From Diploscapter coronatus (lineage: Eukaryota; Nematoda; Chromadorea; Rhabditida; Rhabditidae), in the NCBI GenBank assembly GCA_964036155.1, contig OZ038423.1, positions 12,477,249-12,541,248 of the forward strand: a stretch of DNA of 64,000 nt. The letters run 5' to 3'. Positions 11,757-23,991 of this stretch are shown one piece after another. Made by a program: the position numbers and the translations under genes. The first letter of the stretch is position 1. The number at the start of each line of letters is the position of its first letter. The notes beneath the pieces were generated by a model. The model was not told where the DNA came from. It saw only the letters and a program-made list of their open reading frames with translations, and did not search any database.

Positions 11757-14700
11757 TTAAACGCCCCCGTTGATGAACTCGCTGATGAGGGCGGGGACAG
11801 CCGAGTCGAATCCCGCGATGTCGAGCATGCCCGCATCGGTCGGGTCGGCGATCGTGAACTTCGTGGCCGTCATTCCCATCACAATCAGACGAGCGTCGTG
11901 GATGCCGGACTTCTCTCTGGAAATTCAAATTTAATTAGAAAAAGGCATTCTTTATCGTCTAAATTGAATATCATTCGATTTTGCGAAATAACAAGTCTGA
12001 GTGGTATTATTTTAGATTGAGTCAGTTTATATCGTAAAAGTCACGCTATGGGGAGGTAATGTCAAAGATATAACATGACTTTAAACTAGAATAAATATTT
12101 AAAAAAATAGAATATGATTTATTAATTTACCTGTACTGCCTCAAAGCCTCGAATGGATGCACATCGCCGTAGTAGGTCTCGTTGTCGGTGTAGACGACGA
12201 ACACGTCGAACTTCTTGTTCTTCTCCGCCGCCCACAGCATCGGGAGAGCGCAGTCCGTCTGGCCGAACTAAAAAAACTAATAAGATCGTAGAAAAATCTA
12301 GGATTTTCAAATTTTATAAGAAAATAAATAGAAATTCATACGCTCAGTCTATTGACATAGTCGCAGATGCGGTTGATATCCCAGGTCTTGTCGAAGGGCA
12401 ACTCAACCAGATGGTCGCAGAATCCAACGCACTCCACGAGAGGCTCCTGTCTGAGGCTGACCAGCGACAGGGCCGCAGAGGCCACGCGGCAGGACAGGTG
12501 CGTTCCCGAAATGGTCATAGTCATCGAGCCGGACACGTCGAATGCGAAGCAGAATCTCTTTCCAGTAGGGGGAGCATTGACGAAGGACTTGTAGAAGGCC
12601 TGCTCGAGGGCGTCGTCGATCTTCGGGTTGACATCCCAGGTGAGAGAGCCTCTGAATCCCCTACCCGCTGCATAGGTGGTCTTCGCCAGGAGTACGTTCA
12701 GAGGGTGGATTCGAGCCTTCTTGAGCTCTGCCTCGTCAGTGAGCTGCTTGACGACCTTATCCGTGTGAGCGTCATCCAGGGCCTTGATCGTCGAGAGCTT
12801 GCCGAGGTTCCTGGAAATTCAATATTTCAATACCCTCATAATTACTCTTTTGATCATTTGGATTATATTCATGAGGTAAGGAGTTTCAGCTGTTTTGAAG
12901 GAGCATCAAGGAATATTCAATCTTAGATTTTAAATAGTTTTAAAATTAAAAAAGGAAGATACATCAAAGTTCGAGTTAAAATTTTTACCTGATCAAAGCG
13001 GTCATAGGCATCTTCTCGAGGAGTGCGTGCCAGACGGCGACCGAGTTGAGCATGTCGGTTGGGACGTGCTCCCTGACGAGCTTGTGAGTCTTGATGGCCT
13101 CGACAACCTTAGCCTCGTCCTTCTCGCTCTTCAGGTTGAGGACGGCTTCGATCAGGTTCAAGGCCTTGCTTCCAAGCTCATTGTCAAGCTGCACGGCCGA
13201 GTACTTGGTCTCAGGCTCGTATCCCAGTTCAGCCCTGTCCTCGGGAGTGTACTTGCGCTTGCGCTTCTGGAGGTCACCTGAAATGTCAACTATTAAAATA
13301 TTTCAGTCTTTCGTTTATAATGGAAGATTGCGATCTATAAGAATTTATCAAAATCATATCGCTTTCAGAAATGTTTCTGAAGTTTTTCGTCCTTATTGAA
13401 TCTGAGAAATTAAAAATTTTTACAAATAAAAATAACTAACCCTTGACGACGTATCTGTAGACCTGCTCGTATTCCAGCTTCCTGTCCTCGAAGTCGCCGC
13501 GGCTAATGGCTTTCTTCAGGTCGGGGTGGGCCAGACGGAACAGATCACGATGAGACCAGCCCTCTCTCTGCGGGTACTTGGTAACGTGCATCGCGAGCTG
13601 ATCGGGTGACTTAGTGGCGAACCTGGAAAATAGATTTTATTTCAATTTTCATATAGTATTCCTTTTCCATGTTTTTCAGAAACTTCTAATTTTCTAGATA
13701 AAAAATTGTATTTTTGCAAAAATCTCACTGAAAAAGTAAATTGTTCTATAGAAATTTAAAATATTATTTTCGCCAAAAATAATCCAGTAATCTTACCAAT
13801 TGATCACGCAGTTCCTCATCGCTCTTCCCCATCCAGTGGACTTGTTCTTGCTGGTGTTCTGGGCGACCATCTCGCAATACTTCACAAAGGCAAACAGGTG
13901 GGTCGGGATGCGGCAGACCTCGTTCACCACGGAGAAGGCCGCTGCGTGCAGAGCGGAGATGTAGTCTCTGAAAATTAGGAGATATTTTGTGATGAATAAT
14001 ATTCTAATTTATATATCCACACGCTATTTGAAATTTTGAACTATCAGAAAGGTATAGCAAAGCTCCAAAAACCTATTTCAGTGACAAAATTTAGAAAACT
14101 TAACCTCTTAAAATCGAACAAATTCAAAAATCTTACCTATAGGCCTTGACGACGTCGTTATCGTTGTCGGGATCCAGCTTGGTGACGACCTCTGCTTTCT
14201 TGTGCGTCTCCAACATCTTGGCCAAATCACCAACCCGGTAACGAGCACAGAGAGCCAGAGCGAAAAGCAGCGACTCCTGCTTAGGATTCCTTCCCGCCAG
14301 CGAGATTTCGCGAATCTCCTTTACAATCATTGCGCCGTTTCCTGAAAATCAAAAAGAATTACTGTAGTTCGAAAGAGACGCTATAAGTTAGAGTAATTTT
14401 TAACTTAAAATGTCATTGTAACTAATTTTTTTACAATTTTGAATAAAAGATATAATTTAAATAGTAGTTTGATAAAATTTACCCTTTTCAATAATCCTGA
14501 TGAGCTCGTTGAGGTTCTCCATGGTGTGTTGCTTCTCGGTGGCATAGTAGGTGCCTCCCGAAGTTCCCAGAATCAGGAAGCGACGAACCAGCGTCTCATC
14601 AGACACCTGGAACACGAATCCGCCCACGTGGTTGCGCACCTGCAAAACGACTACTGTAATCTAGAATACTGAAGTTTTTTCTCTAGTTTTCCTTCTAATT

Positions 14701-15272
14701 TTTAGGTTTTTTCTTTATTTTTTAGAAATTTATATATTTTCAAGAATAAAATCGTACTGATAAAAGATTTAAAAAAAAGAAAGTAAAATAGAGTATTCAA
14801 AAGTCATTTTTATTTTTTTTTTAAATTTAATTTACCATATCTTCCCTGGCATTCTCCTTCTTCATCTGCCCGGGCACGCGGTTCACCCCCAACGTGCCAT
14901 CCTCGGTGACCACGACGACGAGCGGCTCGCCCTGCTCGCGCACCGCCAGCGATCGGTAGACCTCTTGGAAGCTGGAAAATTAGAACTTCTTTAAATTCGC
15001 TGTCGCTTTTCAGTAATACTGTAATTTCTAATTTAAAGAAACGTATTAGATCTTAAACATGTGTAAATCGCATTGAAAGTCACTAAGATTTTTGTCCATA
15101 AAAATGTAGAAAATTGATTCATAATTGTAGAAGTTTTCATTGATTATTGCAATTTAAAAAATATCTATTCTTACTGAATGAACTGCCCCCAGTTGGGCTG
15201 CAGATTGAGCTGGTTGATACCGGCGGCGACGTTCTCCAGCAGCTGCACCTCATCGTCGAAATTCTCGGCCAT
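11757..15272 (-). CDS. rop-1: Ro60 / TROVE-domain RNA-binding protein
   Basis: Ten exons encode about 675 aa with strong codon bias. The N-terminal TROVE HEAT-repeat part includes [54 protein letters not shown] and [12 protein letters not shown]. The C-terminal von Willebrand A domain has the MIDAS motif [15 protein letters not shown], and further on [13 protein letters not shown] and [11 protein letters not shown]. It ends ...[28 protein letters not shown]. Ro60 binds misfolded 5S and other small RNAs and Y RNAs. C. elegans ROP-1 is the single-copy orthologue. Start: [15 protein letters not shown] at 15272. An acceptor near 15316 suggests a spliced or trans-spliced 5' UTR. A hAT-like element sits about 360 bp upstream of the start. 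No Y/sbRNA gene was recognised nearby. Confidence 0.97.
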
Positions 15273-15627
15273 TTTTGGATAATTGATTAGTCAATTGATT
15301 GCAAATACGGACCAATCTGAAAGGAAATGCATCAATTTATTAAAAAATCGAATAAAATAACGTGAAAACTTGAAAAATCACGAAAAAAATGCTAGTTTTA
15401 TCGAATTTTGAACGAAATAAGTTGAACATTTGGGGATGCTTTGAAGGAAAGATAAAATTTTATCAAAATTTTGCAAGAGATCGCATTTTCAAATAAAATA
15501 GTGTCAACCGAACAGAGACTAGCGATAAGAAATGATCGAATTTGAAATGTCAAATAGAAGAAAAAGATAAGAAGTGCCCATAGATATACGGAAATGCATC
15601 AGAAATGAATCACCAGATAATGTTAGA

Positions 15628-16615
15628 GGTAAACATAGGGACCGCCAGCCATTTTGCCAAATTCACTCTGGTACCATGTTTTCTACATTTTTCAGGGTCT
15701 GAGATGCCCCTCTAAACATCCCCACCGAAAAAACCGCGAAAAAATACGTTACTGATTAAAAAATTGATAAAATTTAACGCGAAAAATCGGAAAAATCGCT
15801 CCTTTTCGTGGACAAGGGAAAGGGGCGTGGTTTATCTGCAAAAGACACTATGCCGCTCGCTTCCCCCTTTCTTTCTCTGCCTTTAGGGATCTTTTTCTCT
15901 GCACTCTCTTTCATTTCAGCATTGGCTTCTTTTATATTTTCGCGGATTATCAGGATCTCAGCTCGGCGCCGCAGGATTTTTCTGATTTTTTCACCGAAGA
16001 CGGACAATTGACCAACTAATCAAAATATCAAATAAAAACATATGTGCCTTTCAAAATATGCCTAGAGTGATCCAATTTAGCAAAGACAAAAAAATGGTCA
16101 TTTTGAAATTAATTTTAAAAATATTTTTTGATAAAATTTCGTTTTTTTCTTTCGAGTAGCATAATTAGGAAGTGTCAAATTTTATTTTAGTCAAGTTTTC
16201 AGACGATTTTACCGATCCTTTGTAAAGATACAGTACCCCAAAGGCGAGCATCTATTATTGCCTCGGGAAAAGTTTGGCGCCGCAGGATTTTTCTAATTTT
16301 TACATATTTTGTAGATATCAACTAGGTGTACCGATTCATCAAAAAAAATTAAATGTGCCTTTTTTATAACTCGAAATATTAGCATTTTCGTAATTTGGTG
16401 TGCATTTGACGCGCATTTGCGGACTTCTTTCGCACCCGATCAATAAATCGATATCACCACGTGAAAGAGCGGTATCGAATTGTATAGTAGGTACCGATAA
16501 ACTATTAAAAACAAAAATAAAACAAAAAAAATCGGCGATAATCGAAAGGGTAATCAACTATGGACACTTTTGAATCCAGTGAAAGGGGCGGGGCTTGGCG
16601 GTCCCTAGGTAAACA
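15628..16615. mobile_element. hAT-like non-autonomous transposon (MITE) with 8-bp target duplication
   Basis: The element spans 15636-16607 (972 bp). Its ends are a perfect 12-bp terminal inverted repeat, TAGGGACCGCCA at 15636-15647 and TGGCGGTCCCTA at 16596-16607. It is flanked by an identical 8-bp direct repeat GGTAAACA at 15628-15635 and 16608-16615. An 8-bp duplication with a (C/T)AGGG-type end is the hAT signature (family knowledge). There is no transposase. The short open frames inside (15774-16007 minus, 15808-16011 plus, 16339-16557 minus) show no domain. It lies upstream of rop-1. Confidence 0.85.
15965..16365 (+). repeat. Internal direct repeats of the hAT-like element
   Basis: GGCGCCGCAGGATTTTTCT is found exactly at 15965-15983 and 16276-16294. 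Weaker similarity continues for about 70 bp to a shared ATGTGCCTTT (near 16045 and 16350). The element therefore appears to have duplicated about 90 bp internally. Confidence 0.75.
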
Positions 16616-17301
16616 TCATATTTGGTGTATGTTGAATGTCAACAAACTTTGAAATAATCGATATTTGGATTACCATACAGAAAACAAAATATGGCGATCT
16701 ATCCATTATAAACACTCAAAATGATGAAAAGTAAAATCAATCCAAGGTTAAATAGGTGTTTTGGGCTAAACTACATCGAAACAATCGAAACAACCAAAAC
16801 TGAAAAGACTGCTGTTTTGCGATAGCTTTCGAAAAGATTGCGAAATACGCCCGTAAGATAACTGAGTGTTTTCAATTTTTCGCAGACAAATTTACAATGG
16901 AAAGTCGCCATAGTGATTTATTAGAAGAAGGAATATTAAATGATTTTGGATAAGACTAGAATTTCAAAGCTAGAAACCAAAGTTGAACGCATAAGTATAA
17001 GATTCTTCAGATTAAAATTTCTTAAGTACCCATATTTGTGTTGCACAATGTTGTGCAATTTATATTGCTAATATCGTTAAGTTGTCGTAATATTGTGTCA
17101 AATTTTGCAGGATTGTGTGTTTTGCGTGAAATTCCTTGAAATGACTCATCATCGAAAACAATTTATGTTTCAACGAAATAAAGAAAAAAAAAACTAAAAT
17201 AATTTGATAATATATTAATACCCCGTTATTTTTGAGATAAATTCGAGTATATCATTAATATCATGGCTGAGATCATAGTGATTTGAAGCATACCAATTTA
17301 T
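16616..17301. other. Intergenic, no gene recognised
   Basis: AT-rich. One short frame near 16897 (MESRHSDLLEEGILNDFG) is too short to support as a gene. Confidence 0.5.
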
Positions 17302-19074
17302 TTATGCCATGAAGTAGCATTCGGCGCTTGTGATGACCTAAATATCATTTTGATTCAAATTTTATTCAAATAAACCGTACCGTAGCAGGCTGCGCTACAC
17401 TTTCCCACTAAATATTTAAATTTATGTTAGAATTAAAATATATTTGAAATTATCATACCTGAGCTCCCGCATTGCAGACAATATCAAACGTGACCTAGAT
17501 TTTTAATTCAATTTATAATTTGGCTTAATTTTTAAATACAGTTTGACCGACAGGATTATTGGTGTTTATACCCATATTCACTTCTAAAACTGGTAGTTGT
17601 GGGACCTAAAATTATAAATTTAAGCTTAAACATCCTAATGTTAAACTCATACAGGCGCTGTGCAACTCAATGTCGCTGTAGCGCAGCCGGCAGCGTTATT
17701 AGCTCCAGGTCTGAAATAATCAAATTGAAATTTAGAATATATATTTTATAATAAACAATAAAATATATGGTTTTTTTTTTGTATTTTATTGTTGCTCGTG
17801 TCAAATGCCAATTATATTGATCTTATTCAAATCTCTGTGAACGCCTTCGAGAGGGAGGTCAAGATTTTTCGTTCATTCAAGGGCCAAAATGGATTGTCGG
17901 AATCCAGTTTTATTCTTTCTTTAAGAACTTTCTTCCGAAAGCACAATGAACGATTTCGCACGCGCTTTCCACTTTCCTCTTCATTTTTGATGCTAATCTA
18001 ACGCCGCTTCCTTTTCTTCATAAAAATTAACGAAAACTAAAATATTATACAATAATGATATACTATCTGAAGCTCAAATAGAATATGAAATTTTAGGATC
18101 TATAATTATTTTTTAAAAAAAACTTTAAATTCACATTAAATCGGTTGGTGCCGGCGTTAAATCTGGCTGGGGATCCTTTGCGGTTAAATCAATGTCATCT
18201 TGGGTGCAAGTAGCGCAATCTAAACGTCATCATCAGAATGTCAATAATTTTAAAATGATACCCATTAAAACTTCCGTTGTCGTCGTAGCTTCTGTCGTTG
18301 TCGTAGCTTCTGTCGTTGTCGTAGCTTCTGTCGTCGTTGTCGTTACTGCTGCTGTTATTGTTGTCGTTGTTCCACTCACTAAATAAAAAATGTGAAGATG
18401 TAAAATGTAAAGGGTTCCTGTCTTTGCCATCTACTTATCATATAGTCATCCGGTATAGTTGTCATCTCGTTTAGAGACTAAGGATTAGAAATATGAAATC
18501 TGATCATAATACAGTCGATAACAATAATCGGCCAATGGTAAATACAAGATGACCAATTTAATAAAATGTGAATAATTATGAATGGGTTAGGTAAGACGGA
18601 GTTCTGACTTCTAATATCGAAGTTCCAACTTAATTACATGCCTGTGCTAGTGATGACAGTTGTCGTGGTATCGGTGGCTGAAGAGGAGGTGTCTGTATTG
18701 CCAGAGGCTAAAATGTCTGTGCTTCAATTTATCCCGATTATAATAAGTGAATCATAACAGTTTAGGCATATCGTGAAAATTTTAAACCTGAACTGTGATA
18801 TTGTGCGAAAATTGTATTAATTTGCTGAAGTTGTGGAAATGTGGGCATTTCATTATCTAATTCTCAAACATGTGCAATAATATTTTGTTGACCTATTTAT
18901 TAATATCGTGCTGAATTCATTTCAATAATGAGTTGCATTATCTAAGAGAAAGACCCCTGAAATCTATTTCACAATTCAAAAAATAAACGTACACGGTGTC
19001 CCAGTTTCTATAGATTGCATACAAGCGAATGAACTTGTAGAGAATATTGAAATTAATCCAAAAATTAGCTTCAT
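17302..19074 (-). CDS. Secreted C6-domain protein with Thr-rich linker
   Basis: Ten exons join in phase to 213 aa: 18993-19074, 18788-18856, 18642-18707, 18262-18378, 18135-18219, 17653-17710, 17540-17605, 17459-17494, 17381-17407, 17302-17337. The protein has a signal peptide (MKLIFGLISIFSTSSFA) and a Ser/Thr-rich mucin-like linker with tandem EATTTT units. A Cys-containing module follows: CATCTQDD, then GCATATLSCTAP, NPVGQTVTFDIVCNAGAQWES and ITSAECY. This order fits the nematode C6 domain (C..C.....C..g.W......C). One donor, at 18641-18640, is GC rather than GT. Phase agreement across all ten exons supports the model. The function is unknown; C6 proteins are extracellular. Confidence 0.76.
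18272..18348 (-). repeat. 18-bp coding tandem repeat (EATTTT units)
   Basis: Three near-identical 18-bp units (read on minus as GAAGCTACGACAACGACA) encode the Thr-rich linker of the C6-domain protein. Copy number is likely to vary between strains, as such repeats commonly do. Confidence 0.8.
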
Positions 19075-21311
19075 GATATAATAAAGACTAGGTATTACAA
19101 ATTATGATAGAAAATTAGAATATCCTTAAAATTCTGTGAAAGTTCAGAAAGTCGAAAGAGAAATGTAGAGGGTAGTTTGAATGAAAGAATGAATAAATGA
19201 ATCGAGTGCGGATATTCGTCTTAAGGAAAGAACGAGACGCTTAAAAACCCTCGAAATCTAAAGACACTATTCTATTCTATTATAAATGTTGTCCTAATCT
19301 CGATGCTCTAAAACTAACAAAAGAGTACGAATTTCGACGACAAAGACAAAATCTACCACCCAACCCGGCAATTCTAATTACGATTGAACTTGAAATTAGC
19401 ATAATCTAGAAAGGAGACTAGGAAAAGATGGAATGAACTATGATATTTCGTAGACTACAGAGAAGTTGAAATACGTGAAAATCAACGAAACGCGACGTTG
19501 GAATAAAATCGAAAATGAGGGTAGAAGTTAGAAAATATTACTTTTTGCAGATCATGTCATTTTTCTATAGAATAAATTTGAATTGTTCATTATTTACAGC
19601 GATTAAACTAACTGCAAAATATTACCGAAACATTAAATAATGGCTCTTAGTTTCATTGGAAAATAGTAATTATGTTAATTATTTGAAATGGTTAATGGTG
19701 AATAAGCTAAACTTCATATATCACTTTTCAAAGAATACACTTCAGTTTGTCCGATTTTGACATAATATTTTAGTGCGTTTAAGATTAAATTATACATTTT
19801 ATACATAGTCCTCGTAAAATTTAATTATTTTATCATTAATGCATTATTTTTCTCAATTGAAAAGTTTTCAGATATTTTTTAATTATAATTTCTAGGAGTT
19901 CTTATTCTTATATTTGTCCCAATAAATCTTCTTCTATATTTTCCGTAAATAGTCCAAATACAGTCGCAGTATTTAGTGTGTTTATTCTTTGGATTACATG
20001 GCCGACTTAAGGTGATGAGGCATTGACTGTCGAGTCGAGGGGTTTAAGGGTCAAACTCGTGCCTAAACAAAACTAGAATTAGGTATTTCTTATTTGGACT
20101 GGAAGATAATGGATTGGAAATATAGAATAGAATAAGTTTATAAAACTCCATAATTGGAATCTGGCTCATACGCAAAATTCGGAATTTTATATATGGATAC
20201 AGAGTGATATGGATTTTAATACATCGCCATAATTTAGAGTCAGTATTTATATTTGAGGATCATTTCTAAAGATATACAAAATAATAAAAAAATAATATAG
20301 TCATGAATTAGTGAGTCTTTCTGATAGTGGCCATTATTATTTCTATATTTGCGAAATTATCTTCATAATAATTGTTGCTGAATACGAATTTCAAAAATGA
20401 CATATATTTTATAGGTAGATTTATAAGAATGAATAGATTTACGCAATATGTAAGCATCGTGAATAAACCATATGAATTACAAGAATTGGGTTTCATTCAT
20501 TGACAATCTGGTTTTTGGTGCGAGAAAATGAAGCTGAACGCAAATACCAATTTGATCGGATTCTTTGTTTTCAGCTGTTAATCTAAAAATAATTTTAATT
20601 TTAAACCTAATACGCAACTTAAACCTTAATTACTTCCTTCTTTTTCGATTATATAATTTTTCATATGATCAAGTTATAATTAAACTGGTTAGTTTAAGGG
20701 ATATGTAAAAATATACTCATTCTTCCGAAATCTTCGATTTTCATATTATATAATGTAATAAAACGTACCTAATTCTACCTAAATATAGCCTTTTAAGTCT
20801 TAAACATATATGATTTCCATGGACACTCAAGCATGGCAAATATAAATCCCAATTCATCTTGCTGACCACATTTTACGCCTTTTTGCACAATAGTCCATTG
20901 TAAAACTTGCGATTATTCATCGTTTCTGGATACTTGTTTATTTTTCTCCTTTCATAGAAAATCATCGTCTTTGTTGATTCCATCATCCAAAGCTTTTTTC
21001 TTAATGCTCTCGAATTCCCATGATATTTCGCTATTTCTCAAGCGTCACCATTTAGTTCATGAAAATCCAAAGGTTTATGTCAACATTTCCAAAACTTTTC
21101 GATAATAGCGATGGCTCGAGCCTTTTTCCCAACAAATATAGATTTCCGCGAAAAGTCTGATTTTCCATCTAAGTGAATCAGACATTGGGATTTTTCCGAA
21201 GAAAAAACTCTTTCTGCTTAAATGAATCACTTTCACAAAGTTTCGGCTTTCTTCTGTCTGGTCAGCTGGTTTCAACAAGTTTATTCTCGAATTTTCAGAA
21301 ACGTCAAAAAT
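19075..21311. other. Intergenic, no gene recognised
   Basis: 2.2 kb, AT-rich. Short frames (for example 20308-20496 minus, 21075-21278 minus) lack domains, splice continuity or codon bias. A trans-splice-like acceptor (gaattttcag) ends at about 21299, just before the next gene. Confidence 0.5.
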
Positions 21312-22103
21312 ATGCTATTGAATGTTTTATCTGTGATTCTCACCTATCTTTCTTCGGCTTTAGCCTTGGATTGCTATGCAGGTAAAGGAAATGTTGATCT
21401 TCGTAAAAATAATATCTAGAAATCAATAAATTAAAACAGAACTGAAGTGATACTTCGCTATAAAACTGGTCTTCATCAAAACTTTACATTTAGTTGACAT
21501 AAAATGAGTATAATTTCAACCGAAAAGCTAGTTTTCATTAAATTAATATCGTCACAAGAATGGATAATTTTCATAATTATCAAATTTCAGGAGCCATGAC
21601 TTTAATGGACAATAAACTGGAGGGCAAGACCATCACGATAACTTGCGAATATAACCCCTACACTCCATCATTTTGCCAGAAAACGGTAACTGACGGAAAG
21701 GGTATGGAAATTTACACATACGGATGCTCGAACAATGCTTCCTGTCAGGTTAGTCTTAAAAATTTGTTCAATAATCCATTATTTTACAACAGAAATCATA
21801 GAAAAATCACAAAACAACCACTTTTTTGCCGAAAATTTGACAAACGCGAACATTTTTCTCGTTTCGATATGATATTTAGGAAAAATGAATAAGTTGATTT
21901 TTTTGTTGAATTGACTCGAAATTTTCTATTTCTCCGAAATATGAAAAATTTCAATTTTTCAGAAAGACGGCTGTTATACAAACGACGCCGATCAGACGGT
22001 TTGTTGCTGTCAATCTGAGTTGTGCAATTCTACTCCTTCAAAATTTTCGGCTACCGTAATCCTTATTCTAATTTTTTCTTTGGCTATTTTTAGAATATTG
22101 TAG
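21312..22103 (+). CDS. Small Cys-rich GPI-type surface protein (ET/Ly6-like), copy A
   Basis: Three exons (21312-21381, 21591-21748, 21963-22103) encode 122 aa. There is a signal peptide (MLLNVLSVILTYLSSALA), then LDCYAG, ITCEYNPYTPSFCQK, YGCSNNASCQ, KDGCYTN and the terminal cluster VCCCQSELCNST. A hydrophobic C-terminal tail (SATVILILIFSLAIFRIL) suggests a GPI anchor. The CCC...CN ending is typical of nematode ET-module and Ly6/three-finger-like proteins. I chose ATG 21312 over the in-frame ATG at 21222 because a tttcag acceptor ends just before it and the signal peptide starts cleanly there. It is a tandem paralogue of copy B. The role is unknown. Confidence 0.77.
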
Positions 22104-22844
22104 TTCTTTTTTATAATTTCTATGGTCATCCAATATTTTTAAAAAATTTTAAAACTAACCCATATTTTCTGTATTACTCCAAATCAGAATTAGAGACTGA
22201 TATTTTTTAAAATTCCGAACATTTATTGGATGACCTAACGTTAATTTTCGGTGCCTTGATTGTCAAGTATTTGGGTCATCAAAGTTGTGATTGTTTATAA
22301 ACTCTATCTATTTTCGAGATTCAAGAGTGTGCTATTGATATGGCCCGTCAAATATAGATCGGTTCGGTCTTTGTGCGGTTCCCCTTTATGCCCTTTATGA
22401 TGACCATTTCTGGTGTCAATTTGGTTAACTTTTGTGATTTCTCTAGTCTATACTATTTCTCTTTCCTTTCTATCTCTAGAAAGGCGTATTTCTTTGGCTC
22501 TTTGTATACAAAGCTTCCGGGGAAAGAGATAAGCAAATATAAAACGGACCGGCGAAATATCATTCTGAGACGAGAGAGAACAAAGATTACAGAAACACGA
22601 AATAGTATCGAATTTTAGGAAGGTGAAGAAGATAGAAAAAGAGCCCCACCTTACGCTAGGGCTACCATAGTCTAGATACAGACGGTTGGTCCGTTTACCT
22701 GAATTTCCAGAATATTAGATAACCCCGCACCTGCGTACCCATATTTTGTTACTATTTTGGTATCTATACCAAATATCCCGTTACCACTTTTGGGTAGATA
22801 GCAATATCCAGCCATATTTAACCTGAATCTAGACCTAAAAATTC
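22104..22844. other. Spacer between the paired surface-protein genes
   Basis: Contains the short inverted repeat at 22124-22235 and another pyrimidine/purine fold-back unit (about 22440-22650, with ACTATTTC at 22452 and GAAATAGT at 22599). No gene. Confidence 0.5.
22124..22235. repeat. Short inverted repeat, possible 0.1-kb MITE
   Basis: GGTCATCCAATA (22124-22135) and TATTGGATGACC (22224-22235) are perfect inverted 12-mers about 112 bp apart. The inner arms are AT-rich and loosely complementary. TA dinucleotides sit at or one base outside each end. It lies in the 3' flank of surface protein A. Confidence 0.5.
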
Positions 22845-23368
22845 ATGATATTCCAAATTATTCTATTTTCACTGCCGATAACTATCATCATCGCGATTCA
22901 GTGTTATTCTGGTGAGTTAGTTACCCTAACTAAATCGATCATTAGCCAATTAATTATAGGTATGCAAGGCTCTGTGAATGGGGATACAATTAGCCAACTA
23001 GAGCTAATTGACTGTAATGGGACGGATTTTTGCATCAAGTAACTAAATTTTAATTATCCCGCTCTTAATCATCCTAATTTTAAGAATGCCGTCTAATGGT
23101 CATGTAGGGCGGAAATCCTACGATGGCGCGCAATACGACTGTGGCGACTCCAGATGCATCGTGAGTTAATTGTCCTGATTAAGTCTTTTAATTACCTAAT
23201 TAGTCCTTTAAATATCCAAGGAGCTTTCAGAAAGAAGGCTGCAACTTCAAAGCGCTACCGAACTATTGTTGTTGCAGCTCTGATGAGTGCAATTTCGCTG
23301 TAACTCCATACTCGATTTTGAAGTTAATCTCCCCTCTAGCGTTAACCACCCTAATTAACTATATATAA
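22845..23368 (+). CDS. Small Cys-rich GPI-type surface protein (ET/Ly6-like), copy B
   Basis: Four exons (22845-22911, 22960-23038, about 23085-23160, about 23232-23368) encode about 119 aa. It has a signal peptide (MIFQIILFSLPITIIIA), then IQCYSG, IDCNGTDFC, YDCGDSRCI, KEGCNF and the cluster NYCCCSSDECNFAV, with a hydrophobic C-terminus (ILKLISPLALTTLINYI) suited to GPI anchoring. The Cys order and the exon break after the first CY(A/S)G match copy A, so the two are a diverged tandem pair. The introns have unusually regular (T)AATTA repeats. The function is unknown. Confidence 0.73.
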
Positions 23369-23991
23369 TTACACCATGATCACTCAATTATTCCTACGGG
23401 TAAATTTGCATTTAGCTGAATCTCTGCCGGACATTTTACATGTGCATGTTATGTAAAGTTTGTTTACACTTTAATGTTTACTTTTTAACGCAGTTCGCTT
23501 TAGCGCTTGATTCAAGAATAAAGGATTACTTATATTTAAATCGTGAGTCAGGAAACTTTAAATCCATTTAAAAACTAAAGTACAATTTAAAATGATTTAC
23601 AGCTGAGAAGATGTAATCATAATTTATATTTTAAGAACATGATGACCAATCATTCAAGTTCCGTCTTAGTGACCTTGAGTTTCATCTACTGTCCAAGGAA
23701 ATAGCAGGTATTGCTTAAATCCTCGGGATTTCATACATCCTCGAAAAATCTCGTCCTTGCAACATTTCACCATTGCTTTTGTTGCATGAATGCAACTTCC
23801 TGAAACTAAATCTGAGGCTGGATTTGGCAAAAACTTTCCTTCTTCGATAATAATCTAAAAAGTAAGTTTTCTTTATCAATTACCACTTTTAAAAATTTTT
23901 TATCTATAAAATATATTAAAGTCCAGATGCTAATATTGTAGACAAAGTAGAAAAACTGAAATATCATTTTTGACGTCAAAATTTAGAATTT
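23369..23991. other. Spacer before the MAM gene
   Basis: AT-rich. An acceptor-like atttag lies five bases before ATG 23992. No gene. Confidence 0.5.

Noticed and set aside
12153..12926. 257-codon plus-strand frame across rop-1
   Set aside because: It is the antisense shadow of the codon-biased rop-1 exons and spans their introns.
15774..16557. Frames inside the hAT-like element as a transposase remnant
   Set aside because: They are low-complexity or basic, with no hAT dimerisation or DDE features.
11201..17301. Y/sbRNA gene near rop-1
   Set aside because: I looked for a short hairpin RNA with a Ro-binding stem and found no convincing candidate by eye.
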